A DNA stretch of 64,000 nucleotides from Jacaranda mimosifolia (lineage: Eukaryota > Streptophyta > Magnoliopsida > Lamiales > Bignoniaceae). Both the position numbers and the translations under genes were made by a program. The stretch is taken from the NCBI GenBank assembly GCA_018894105.1, contig CM032119.1, positions 17,563,246-17,627,245 of the forward strand. Reading direction: 5' to 3'. How positions within the stretch are numbered: position 1 is the stretch's first letter; each line of letters starts with the position of its first letter. Under the pieces are notes generated by a model, which saw only the letters and a program-made list of their open reading frames with translations, was not told where the DNA came from and did not search any database. Below, in pieces: positions 22,201-34,050 of the stretch.

Positions 22201-24895
22201 ACCCATCCAAGTAGAACCGATTCTTCTGGAACTACTTAATACTCTCCCTAATCTGGATGTAGAAGATAGAGTTTGAGGTGTTGCATCCAGTGATTGTTCG
22301 GGCCAGTCCAATCTGCTGCCCAAATCTAGATCATATATTTCCTTTAGCTGGATATTCTTCACCATGCTGCTTATGCCAGGATCATTGATGGTGCCTATGG
22401 ATTCCTCTCCAAATATATCTAGTACAGGAGTATCAGCCAATATATCAGAAGCAGAGGAAGTCCTAAAAACTGGGGAGGGAGGTGCACTGTAGCTCTTATG
22501 TATAGTTTCAGGTTCCAGTGTCTTATTCAATGTCTTGCGGATGATAGCCTCCCATTTGGGAATGGGTCTCCTATTTTCTGCTCCAAGTACGTTCCCAGCA
22601 TTTAAAGGAACCACCTCTTGAAAACTGTGTACCATGAGAATTATATACTATCCAAAATAAAATTGTATTCGAAAACTATGATTCGATAAACCATGAATTA
22701 AATGGCAGATAAATGCAGTGTCTGATGATGAAAAGATGACAAGTAAAATTCTTCTCAGAATAACTACATATACATTTCCTAAAGAAGAAATCCTTTGATA
22801 ACTGGAAAGTGAGTGCAAGTCCAATTTTGGCATATAATAACTTGTAATACCTCATAATCCTGCATCTTTAAACAAAGAAATGCCACAGGTTTCAGGAAAA
22901 CAAGTACAAAACAACATCATAAGTCCCTATATAAATCTAGAGACCCCGTGACAATACTTGAAATCCTAAGTATTCATGTCAGATCACAGAGTGGAAATAG
23001 TTATGGTGCATAGTGATCCTATATTAAAAAGTTACCCGGCCAAGCACAAGATGACATTCAGAGAAGAGTATTTCCAGATGTAGGATTTTGTATTTGAATC
23101 ATATGCCAGGAAGTCTCAAAAGGCAGAGCACATGGAAAGAAATGGGATAGCTATTCTTATGGTTATTCTCACAGAAATTATAAAAAAATTTTAGGCATAT
23201 ACTCCCCAGGTTCTGTAAAAAGTTTGACTAAAATTAGGCTTGAGAGCTAGGTTTTGGCAGCTTTATCGCATGTTTTTGACCATGTCAATATTTCCTTATG
23301 TGAAGGTTGATAACACTTCAGTTCAACCTCAGAAGGTTGTTGAGTGGGGAGCATGTGGGACTGCAGTGATTTCTTGGGTTGGATCCTCAAGTCGAGGAAC
23401 TAAAGCTACAAGGCATTGACAAGAAGAATTAAAAGAAATAAAATCGATTTGAAAACTAAACCTGAACTTAATATGATTTATTGTCAAATGTTTAAATGAT
23501 TGAATGGTTGATTAGTGCCTTCATAGTTCTGGAGCAGGGAAAAAATTTAATGGTCTTGTAGTTTCCCTTTCCCAAAACATTATAGCTTAACTCAGTTTTC
23601 TTAAGTAGCATATATGATAACTGAGTAGTTATCAGTCTTCCAAAAGGGTTCACAATATTGATGCATGCTTACCCAAGAATATACATATCTGCTGGTTCTT
23701 GCATACAGAGCCATTCTTCAATCTCAAGATTATCACTTGGAAGTCTTCCAGCAACATTCCAAGTGCCTATTGTTACTCTGCAGAAAATGAACCAATACAC
23801 CAAATCAGAACTTTGGCATGCAGAGAAGTGAACCAATACATGAATCAACAACAGCCTAATTGTTTGCAGATGTAAAAAAATTAACCACCATAAAGGAAGT
23901 TGAAAACTTTATGACTTCTTACTGAGCCAAACCTCACATCTTTTGTATTTATGTACTGCAGTCGCAAAGTTTCTGATTTTCCTCTCCGATGTTTTAGTGA
24001 AGAGGCATTTGAAGGTTTCCCTGGATTATTAGATTTTCAAGCATCAACATAAGACAGAAATAAAATTTTTAAGAAATCCATGTCCAACAAATTGTAAGGG
24101 TTTACAGCACAAGCCAAAACATGCCTCAATATTTGATCTAGCACATCACGAAACATTTGAAATTTTCTGCTATTTCATGATCTCATATTGAAAAAACTTG
24201 TCAATTTGCCATTATCTTATAAATAACCCAAAGTCAAGACTTCAGTATATCAGACACTACTCTCAAAGCTTCCACATCTTTAATTCTCTGAAACTCAGTA
24301 ACTTTCACACCCAGCAACTCTAGCAAACTCAGAAGCATAATGTCTACATCAGATGAAACTTATAGCCCATTGGCTACTCAAGCTTTCTTAACCCATACTT
24401 CAAGTGCAAACTTGATTTCCAGAAAAAGCAAACCAGAGAAGCTGGCTGTTCCCTTGGCATGATGGGATCACTAAAGCGGAATTAATATACTTACTGCCTG
24501 CAGTTTTAATTGAGCATACGGATTGATATCCACGTGTTTTATCAACATGATCATCGTGCATACTTTCATCCTTAAGCGAGCAAGCTAACAAGAAAAAGAA
24601 TGATCAAGGATACGATCAAGCAAGAAAATGCTAGAAACGAATAGCCAAAAGAATTCACCAAATCAATACCATCATCCTCGCTCTCCGTGTCAACTTCATC
24701 TTCACTAAAGTCATAAACCTTGGGCTTTATATTCAGCCATTTCTTCATCACAATGGATGGCCAAAAAGACTGGCAACAGAGCATTCGACAGTAACTCCAT
24801 TAGATCAAGCAATTCAACAAACATGTAAAAGGTGTTAGAACTTATTACCAGACATCATCTGTTACCTCAGACCGCTTTCCTCTTCTGGTTTTCAT
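19264..24895 (-). CDS. IP5P: Type I inositol polyphosphate 5-phosphatase (At5PTase1/2-like), 10 coding exons
   Basis: It removes the 5-phosphate from soluble inositol phosphates such as Ins(1,4,5)P3 and so dampens phosphoinositide signalling. Coding exons (minus strand): 24866-24895, 24670-24769, 24495-24584, 23933-24020, 23673-23777, 21823-22624, 21444-21628, 20339-20447, 19799-19947, 19264-19477. All introns read GT-AG. The sum is 1872 nt, 623 residues, with phases that fit throughout. The start MKTRRGKR, then [21 protein letters not shown], is the conserved N-terminus of plant type I enzymes. Landmarks: GTWNVAG at about 107-113, [13 protein letters not shown] at 138-150, a Ser-rich variable insert at about 170-350, MVGIYVSVW from 369, the catalytic motif WFGDLNYR at 471-478, PAWCDRILW at 551-559 (split by the last intron) and SDHRP at 577-581. 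No signal peptide or membrane span is seen. The gene looks intact. Which paralogue it is (5PTase1, 5PTase2 or CVP2-like) is not settled. Confidence 0.93.
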
Positions 24896-24961
24896 GCTCA
24901 AATTTCTGCTCAAGAATTCGAGAGCCCACAAATGCTAGAGGAATTGCAATGAGTTCCCAGC

Positions 24962-24968
24962 TATATAT
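24962..24968 (-). promoter_or_regulatory. Possible TATA box of the 5-phosphatase gene
   Basis: The minus-strand CCATATATAGC lies about 70 bp above the ATG (24895), which would give a short leader of about 35-40 nt. Other AT-rich stretches upstream could serve instead. Confidence 0.4.
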
Positions 24969-24969
24969 G

Positions 24970-27699
24970 GAGTTTAAATACATCATTTACGGCTACCACA
25001 GAACAGAGTCGTAAATTTGTTAGGCCTTTTCACCATTTGATGCCAAATACAAGGAAGGTTCGTGCTTTCAACCAAACAAGAAAAGACAGATGAAGAATGG
25101 AAAAAAAAGTAATGGACAAGCTTCAGAGACATCCAGTGCCTCAACTTGCACAAAGAATTGTCGATGGTCCTCAAATATGTTGTCATTTTCAACTTGAAAA
25201 TCTACAGGCATGATATTATTGAAAACTCAAGTAAACACCAACCCAAAAAAAAAGGTGCTAAAATATTAGCATGTCCTTGTCAATTCCCGCAGATCTTCCA
25301 ATATTACGAAAATCTGACTCAATTAGTACAAAAATATGCCATTGACATCAATAATAAAAAAGTAATAATATATATATATATATATATATATGTTTTAATA
25401 AATTTAAGTCCACCGGATTAGAAAAAACCCATGCAGGATTTGTCTGGTTCTTGCATGATTGCAGTTATATATACATATACGTATATTACACACACATATA
25501 TATATATATATATTAATACTAATCAGGATTACATGTTGTTCTAGTGGCTGTAAAAGATACGTTAAGGGCTGGACGTAGTTTGAATAATTATATTTTGAGT
25601 CATGGTTTGCATAATTGTATTTTTAGTCCCTTAATTTCGTGCAACGACATCCGCACTTGAGAAATTGTCAGAGGAGGTCCATTTATACTTTTGATCTCAA
25701 TAATTTGATAGTGTTGTCTATTATAAAAATCATTTTTTATATATTTTTTAAAAATTAAAATAAATAGTTGGAATGTGTTAGTGGAAAAGTAAAAAAATAA
25801 AAATAAAATAAAAAGTTTCAACTCTTTAATTGCTTGGGTTGAATTTATTTTCTAGTCATTTCTCATTAATCAGCATTATATAATAATAAAAATTATTTGT
25901 ATATCCTTATTATTGATTTACAAAATATTTAAAATAACTTGAGAACTTGAGTAACGCAACTTCCCTTTTTTTGTATTAATTTAAGTTCACTATATTTTTC
26001 TTGGTGGGCTCATCCATTTTAGTATCTCATAGTTTTTCTTTTAAATAAAAATTAATAATCCTAATCATGCGTGTGTTGTGTCTTTGTTTGGTCCTATCAC
26101 CTATGAGACTAGTCTCAATATACATATTACAATTTCTGGTGAACTTTTTTATTAATTCTAGTCCCTCGTAGACTTGCAACTCCATCGATAATTAGTCAAA
26201 ATTTTGGGAGTTAAATTGGGTTAGGCAAGAACTAGAGAGTTGAATTTGAATTAGTTGCCAAAGTTAGATACCAAAAATACAATCATCCCCCCAAAAAATC
26301 TAACTAGTGCATGTTTTCTAACCTTTGCTCTACAATAAACAGTATGTGCACTATATATTTCTATTAATTTTTAAATTTTTGTGGTGAGTGATATTTTTCC
26401 AATTGGGTTTTGCTACCAATCAAGTCTTAAGACTACGCGTAAACGCTTCCTAAGCTCCAATCTCAACTCAACAATACTTTGCTTTTTTACAATGAATAAA
26501 AGAATATTTAGTGATAAGACTAAAATATCGATCAGCTTCCATTCATTTTAGTATAAGACTCTAAAACAAAGCGGCTTAAATATATTATTTTATTTGGTGA
26601 TACTTAAGTACAATGAATAAAAGAATCAAAACTATTGGTTATTCAAATACTCCTTAAATCTATTCCTACTTACAATTCTAACGTGAGGTGTCTTTTTTGA
26701 GTACTTAGCTAAAACTTTTGTCTTTTGAGATCATCTTCACTTTATTCAATGCTATTAAGATGGAATTATTATTTAAAAAAATAAAAAATAAATAAAGCTG
26801 TTAATTAATTTTTGGCTAGTTATTATGTATGGTAAAACAGTCTAAAATACATAAATTGTAAGATATATTCAGAAATAATAATAATAATGTAGGTAATTTA
26901 ATTAATAATTTAGGAATTAAATAATTTTTTTAACGAAATGTTAAAAAGTCCTGAGAGCTTGATTGTTTATATTATGATTTTTTATTTTTTTAAGAGTTGG
27001 ATTTTCCATACAAAATTCAAATTGCTTTTTTAGTCCCACGACTTAACTGTGTATGTATTATTAAAAGTATTAAAAAAAATTAATGTCATAAGTTCGGAAC
27101 TAACAATGCGTAAATAGTTAAATTGTGGAACCAAAAAATTAATTTTTTTTCTTTTTATAATTTTGCAGCAGGTCATTTCCAAGCCGGCAATTAATCATGA
27201 AAGAACGGTTGATAAATTTAAATGTATTAGTATATTTGAATAGCCATGCACAAAATGTAATTTAAAACGTCTTTAAAGTGAAGTATCAATTGGTGAAATA
27301 AATTTGGATGAAAAACTAGAGCAACAACAAAAATGTGATTGTATAAATAAAGCTTTCTAGTTTTAACCTAAGGAAATTCACCTTTTCACCACGAGAATAT
27401 GAATTTTGTGTTTAGAATGAGGAACAAAATTTTATATTTTCTTAAATCATAATATGACTTATATTTAAGACCAATTGCAAATCATAACTAATTAGAACTT
27501 TAATTTCGGTTCAACACATATTATGATACAAACTGTTGACTAGTTAAGAAGAACTATTGTAGCAGCTCGTAGTAAAAATAGAGTAGTACGCTTTGTCTCA
27601 CATAGGAAAAGTGAAGCTGAGAAAGTTGTCAACATTTTATAAGTAAGCATACTAAAATAAATAAATTTTATTATTTATTTTTCAAATAATTAATATATG
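24970..27699. other. Intergenic, AT-rich, with (TA)n microsatellites
   Basis: No gene is seen. TA-dinucleotide tracts lie at about 25367-25391 and 25495-25512. Around 25560-25680 and 26990-27060 there are stretches of the TTTTTAGTCCC type found at the edges of many plant MITEs, but I could not pair ends. Short ORFs here have no recognisable content. Confidence 0.6.
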
Positions 27700-28351
27700 T
27701 ATGTTCATTTAAAATTTTCAAAAATTATTTTTTCAGAAATTTTGAAAGATTACCATTTTTGAGTTTTTTGAAACGTCTTTTAAAAAAATTGGAAAGTTGC
27801 ATTATTTGAATTAAAAAAATATATATCTTCTCAAATAAAAGACTACATCGTAAATTGATGTAGTTCTTTTGGAAAGATGCAATAATTATATTATGAACTT
27901 GAAATGAAAAGATAAGATTCTGAGAGTGAAAAAATAAAAAGTAAATAAGAGGTTTAAATAAATAAATAATAAATGGAACAGCGAGCCTAATAAATTAAGT
28001 CCATCAAAATGAGCAACCCAAATCTAGATGGACCGAAAATCAGTAAGGACTTAATAAATATAAATACGATGCAACTCCCAAAGCTAAAGAGGCATAAAAG
28101 CAATCATTTACTAACTCGAACTCTGACTGTACCAAGCGCATTTCAAGAGTAGAAGCCAAACTCAACTTATTGATTTCTAGAAAGGGAATTTATTTTCGTC
28201 CAACATCAACTTGGTGTTATTTGAAGTAAGGAATGTTGAGGATGCAGACAAGATCTAGAGTTCCAGACTCTATCACCTAAGTAGCACCATGATGCGAGAA
28301 TGCAGACAACAACCTATCAGACGTGTAGTCTCATTTGGTAACAGAGTCAGC

Positions 28352-30641
28352 CACTACAAAAAAACTTGCTTTTTTCGACAAATTCCAACAGATTTTCGGT
28401 GAAATTTTGCATAAGAAAAACCCTCGTTGCAAATTAGTTTTCGATGCATTCCCAATAGAGAGTTCTAAGGGAAAAATTTTCGATAGATTTTTCTATTGAA
28501 AAATTTCAGACGGAATTCCGATAAACCTAGATTTTTTTTTTGGATTTTTTTCGACGATACTACCCCACAATTCCACTAAAATCTTGATTTTTTATTAATA
28601 AATTTATTGTTAATTTTCAATGGAAATTAATTTCCATCAAAAATTAATTTTTTTTAGATATTTTTTAAAATTTTATTTGATTACACCTCTAACTGTTTGA
28701 TAAACCTTGTATACAAAATACCATAAAAGTACAAAACAATAAAATTATGAATAAATAGAAAATATAATTTCAAAAAAATTATATAATTTTATAAATATAA
28801 ATTTCAAAAAGTAATAATCATTCTTTATGGAAATATAAAAAGAAAAGCATCCTACCTACTAGCCAGCAGCATCAGTATCACCAAAGAAAATAGTTATCAA
28901 CATCACCATGGTAGTCTTGCTCGATTAGAACCCAACCTCAGCCGGTAGAAGGGTGGATACCTAACTATGCCATCTATAAAACAAAAACAACATTTATTCA
29001 AGGCATTTAAGTCTGTTAAATATGGATTCAATAAAGAGTATATAATGGAAAAAAAATCGGATAGAGTTTTCCCTTAACATATAAGAATTCAAAATTTAAA
29101 AAAAACAAATAGTGAATCAAATAAATCAACAAAGCAGTATATCCATATAATACATATTGCATTCCCTTAAAACAAGGCATGCAAGCAATCAAAAACCAAC
29201 AACAAATGCAAAGGCTCCACCCCTTCCCCCAATTCCCATATTCCTTCCTAACCATCAATTCTATATAAACTACACAACTAATGCATGCTTACTGTTCATA
29301 AAAATATGACATTTGTAACACAATGGATGTTATTTAAAAAAGGAACCCTAAATCACTTCAAATAAATTCAAATCTTAACTAGTTGAACAACATAACCTAA
29401 CTAATTGAACAATTTGCTAAAATTTAAATCCTAAATTGAACCCTAACTGGTTGAAAAAAAATTAAATTTAAGATATTTATTAAATGATATAACCTAACGA
29501 ATTGAATAATTCATAAAAATTTAAATCTTTAATTCAACCGTCACAATTGGAAACAAATTCAAACTCTAATTCATTCTAATTTACCCTATTAAAATGCTAT
29601 ATTACTTAAAATAACTCAAGTTCTACTTAAATAGAATTAATATGTACTAACATCCCTAAAATTCAATATAAAATATTTACTTGCAAACAATTGGAAACAT
29701 TATACATAAAATTTCTTATAGCATGATAATTTTTACACATGTACTAACATGCCTAAAATTTAGTATAAAATCTCATATATTAACACTAACATATCTAAAA
29801 TCCAATATATAACATATAAATAATTTAACTGGTATAAACTCAATATAAATAATGATACGATACATAAAAATGAACAAAAAATAATATATGACTAGAGATT
29901 GACCTCGCAACGATGACGGCGGCGATGGTGGCAATGGCACAGTGATGGTGGAGAAGCATGGGGATGCTCAACAATAGCCGAAATGGTGCGGTGATAGCGG
30001 GAATAGCATGGAGAACATGCAGCAACAGCAAAAATGGGCGAGGAAAGAACAATGATGGCAAAAATGGGTGGATAAGTGATGAGATTGGAGATTTTGGAGG
30101 GAGGGAAGGAAGAACGTGCAAAAAAAGAAATGAGGAAGAAGGTTGGTGCAGGTGATTTTATTAAGTTTTCCGACGCAAATTCCATCGGAAGCTAACTTTT
30201 TTTGAAAAAAATTCAAATTTTCAATGGAATTCCTAATGGAAAGTGTGTTGGAAACCAACCATTTTCTAAAAAATTGAATTTTTGTAAGAAAAAAAATTCA
30301 AATTTCTAGCGAAATTTTGGTTTGGAAAATCCATTAAAAACCAACTCTTTTTCTAAAAAAATTGAATTTAAAAAATATAATTCAAATTTTCAGAAGGAAT
30401 TTCCATCGAAAATTTCATTGGAAAATCCATCAGACACCTTCTAAAAAAATATAATTCAATTTTCTATAAGAAATTCCATCGCATATATCTACGCCAAGCT
30501 CCCGCCAAATTTCCTCCAAAATTTCCAATGCTTTTCCATTGGATTTCCAACAAACATTTTATCCCACAGAAATCAGTCAAAAATCCTTTGGAAATTTTTG
30601 AGGAAAATGTTTAATTGGAAAAGGCAATTTTTTTTATAGTG
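28352..30641. mobile_element. Non-autonomous CACTA transposon (2290 bp)
   Basis: The left end CACTACAAAAAAACTTGC and the right end (read inverted) CACTATAAAAAAAATTGCC form the terminal inverted repeats. AGC flanks both sides (28349-28351 and 30642-30644), the 3-bp duplication typical of CACTA elements. Subterminal repeats of the TTTTCGA / TTCCATTGGAAA / AAATTTC type fill both ends. No transposase is visible. The unusually GC-rich block at about 29900-30130 could be captured sequence, but it has no recognised product. Confidence 0.9.
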
Positions 30642-30723
30642 AGCACATAACACACACCCGCCATCAAAGGAGAAGTTTGGGTAGTAAGCTCCACTCGTTG
30701 AGCAACTGATGCTATAGATGACT

Positions 30724-31499
30724 AGGATTGTAAATAGATCGGATACATTATTTTCATATTCGTATCCGTTTTATTTTTTGATATTTAAGAATGATATTCA
30801 AATTCGTATCCGTCGTATATCGATCGAATTCGAATATATTCGTATTCAATTCTAATTATTCAAATGTATCCATATTTGATTAAAATTATCCGTATTTTGA
30901 ATTATTTTTTATATTCATATTGGATGATAATTATTTAGATATCTATTTACAAATATTCAAATTCGTGAATCTATGAACCTATAACAAATACATATTTTTA
31001 ATTAATAGAAGAAACTATACAGTTTCATTAAAAAGAAAGCAATCAACAAATAACATAATTAATAATTAATAATTGACTTTATAATTAATTATTAGTACTA
31101 ATTAATATTAATAATGACATTTAAGTGTATTAATTATGAAGTCAACCAACAATAATTATGTTGATTAACTTTATTCTTCAATTTTTTTTTCCTATATGAC
31201 AATAATTTTTTAAATTTATTCTTTTTTCTTCCCAATTCTTCGATTATGATTTATATATATACATATATGAATTACGAGATTTTGATAAAAAAAATAAATA
31301 ATATATTATTTAATAAATATATATTCGTAGTGGATATTAAATGGACTAGATACGCATTTACCATATTTATTTTTATTTATAATCGAATATCTACTAATCG
31401 AATACTGATAACATCGCTTTAAATGGATGCGGATAAATTTTGTATAAACGAATACGAATCCGAACGGTAAATGAATTTTTGAATATTCATTTCCTATTA
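30724..31499. mobile_element. hAT-like non-autonomous element (776 bp)
   Basis: AGATGACT flanks both sides (30716-30723 and 31500-31507), a perfect 8-bp duplication as expected for hAT. The interior is rich in ATTCGTATCCG / CGAATACGAATCC inverted motifs near both ends, giving a partly foldback structure. The terminal repeats themselves are weak. Confidence 0.8.
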
Positions 31500-32009
31500 A
31501 GATGACTCCTGACACTAGTGGAGAACACCTCTGCATGAGCTGCAGCCAAAGTGGTGGCTCTGTATATAGACAAACACTATCCTTCAAAGCAACTCCAGTC
31601 CTTTTGCTAGAGTAGGGAAGCCTCATCATCTTTGGAGAGGACAAAACATAGGAGAGAGAGGACAAAACATAGGAGAATAAAGAACATGGCACCATTTTTC
31701 CTTCCCCTGACACGTGGCCCTGCAGTCTTCTCCTTGAGCTGACCAATCATAGTGATTGCCTACTATACTTAGAGTTCCAACTCACTCGCTATCTCTTAAT
31801 GTTCAAAAGGAGCAAGAAATGAATACTTTCCCTTGGTTGTCGCTCTCCTAAGAAACAACCCCTTTTTTGTCCAACCATACTGGCAAAGTTGCTTCTCTCT
31901 AATATGAAGATTCCCAACCTTCTGGAGTTTAATGGCACAACTAATCCAAGAGTACCTTGACAATCTTTTAACATGAATGGACATCTACGGCTATAGTAAA
32001 GTCACTCAA

Positions 32010-32250
32010 TACTAGGTGCTCCACACCATGCTCACCAAGCACTTCTCGACATGGTTCAATTAAAAGCTAGTCGGATCCATAACTTACTAGGAGCATTTGG
32101 TACAACAATTCCTCCAAAGCTTCTTCATCAACCATAAGTACCCCAGAACGATGACTTACCTATTCACCATCAAGTAGGAGGATGGAGAGACCTTAATGGA
32201 CTATATCAAATGGTTCGTTCAAGCAATGCGTGAAATCCTATAAATAAGAC
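32010..32250 (+). pseudogene. Retrotransposon gag fragment
   Basis: The plus strand reads FSTWFN, then LVQQFLQSFF, then YLFTIKQEDGETLMDYIKWF, the typical plant gypsy gag core (transposon CA/NC precursor). Frame breaks and stops are present. This supports the LTR-element call for 27700-34050. Confidence 0.65.
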
Positions 32251-33186
32251 CTATTGCCTAACATTATCCAGCAAAATCTAAAGCATCGAATTTTGAAAAT
32301 CACGAGAAACCTGTTTGCTATCCTGGAAGAACTCCTCCAATAGAAAAGTACATTTTGATTAAGGAGACAATGGTTCCTCTAGATGCCAACAAGGGAAAAG
32401 CGATAAAAGAAGGACAACAATAAGGCATTGGAGGATTGCTGGCGCTGTCTTCCCAGATTACTCTTCAGATATATTCCCCTAACTACATCAAGGACAAATA
32501 TATATAGGCCTTGTTTAGCAGCAAGGTCTAATCCAACACTCCCCAAATATAGCGGACAACCCTATTAAAAGGTAAAAGTTTAAGAAGTAGTGTCATTTCC
32601 ACCATGATCAAAGGCTCAATAATAAGGAGTGCTAAAATCTAAAAGATGAGATTGAGAACCTAAACCAATAGGATACTTGAAGGAGTATGTAGCCTAAAGG
32701 CATAATAGAACCAAGAAGTGGTTCGGGTTAGAAAACAATGGAGATCACTGACATTCAGCTAGCGAGCAGTCGGAGTAACAATCCATCCTCTTCAAAGTGC
32801 TAAGGAGGGTCATGATGAACTTTTGTAGACGGACCAATGAAGGCGAACTACTCTAAACACGAGGGACCCCCCAACCATTGTCTCTCACAAACAAAAGACG
32901 ATCCTTTCAAGGCCTCTTAGAAAATGACAACCTGCTCATAATTTTATAATTTAGCTTAAGAAAAATATAAAATAAGGTCTCATTCAGAACCTTTTGCATG
33001 ATGAAAAGAAAGTAAAAATTATTTAAGAAAATCGAGAGACCTAAATCCCTATGGTGATGCTGAAACTCCCACAAAATACACAAAGAAGTTTAGGGCAAAC
33101 TAGCTCAAACACATCCTATAGGTCCTAACTATCTCTAACAACAAGGGATTAGGAGGAAAAAAATCACTATTGAAGTACTCACTAAA

Positions 33187-33402
33187 ATGGTAAAGTACCT
33201 TGGAGGAAGTAACATAATTCAATCCTCCAAAGAAGAAAAAACAAATTCAAACTCAATAGAGTTACAAACTCCACGTCCCAATATCACTAACTCCCCCAAA
33301 CTAACCGACAAGAAAATAACTTATGCTGACAAGGTTACTATTAACATTAAGAGTATCCTTAGACCTTTTAGAAGAGTCCACTTCTCCAAATTTAGATTAT
33401 GA
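33187..33402 (+). pseudogene. Unrecognised open stretch in the LTR-element region
   Basis: These 71 codons are Asn/Thr/Lys-rich with KKITYADKVTIN. Downstream of the stop, other frames read acidic sequence (LDYESDLDFNEEDNAI). It looks like a decayed coding region rather than random AT-rich DNA, but I cannot assign a family. LINE ORF1, gag linker or viral ORF are all possible. Confidence 0.3.
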
Positions 33403-34050
33403 ATCAGACTTAGATTTTAATGAAGAGGACAATGCAATAATCAAAGGCTACTGAACGCGTTCTTGACTAGACAATGCACCCAAAGGGGGGTTAGGAATTT
33501 GAAAAACACAGTAACATCAGAAGGAGGATGACTCTCAGACTCTAAATTAAATTTGATATATTGTACTCTTAAATTGAAACTCTCAAATAAAAATTTAGTT
33601 GACTCAAAAGAGTTAAAAAGTACGAGTAATGGAGAAAAGTGAAAAGAAAGGTAAAAAGTTACCTTGAGAACTCATCTTGGCTCAAAAGATTACTTCCCAA
33701 CTCAAGGAATTATTAGATTTACTAAGTCCCTTGGAGGATGCAATATGCTAGACAAGCCATTACTTCTTGAAGACAACAAGCCAAGGGACTTAAAAGTCTC
33801 CAAATTATTTAATTATTAATTTACTCAAGTTATTTTCAAAATCAAATTAAAAGGTAAACTAATATGAAATGTAAAATTAATTACTAAGGTGGTAAATTAA
33901 TTTTTAAAGTAATCTTTCAATATGAAAATAAAATTTCAAAATCAGAGTAGGGAGTTTGATGATATGTAAAAATAAAGTTTTGAGAGCAAAATAATAAAAA
34001 GCAAATAAGAGATTTAAATAAATAAATAAGAAAAATGCAGGTGACCCAAT

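Larger units (their letters stand above)
27700..34050 (+). mobile_element. Decayed gag-bearing LTR retroelement (Ty3/gypsy-like), host of two later insertions
   Basis: A shared segment, with GAG(A/T)TTTAAATAAATAAATAA at its core, occurs at about 27905-27985 and 33960-34034 in the same orientation and probably marks LTR remnants. TTATTTTCGTCCAACATCAA near 28190 resembles the leader just after the 5' LTR in plant gypsy elements. A gag stretch lies at about 32010-32250. A CACTA element (28352-30641) and a hAT-like element (30724-31499) lie inside. No pol is recognised, so it may be a gag-only non-autonomous form. The outer edges are approximate. Confidence 0.5.

Noticed and set aside
29840..30258. 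Several overlapping open stretches of 65-97 codons on both strands
   Set aside because: They arise from the GC-rich block inside the CACTA element; none has a recognisable domain and all frames are open by composition.
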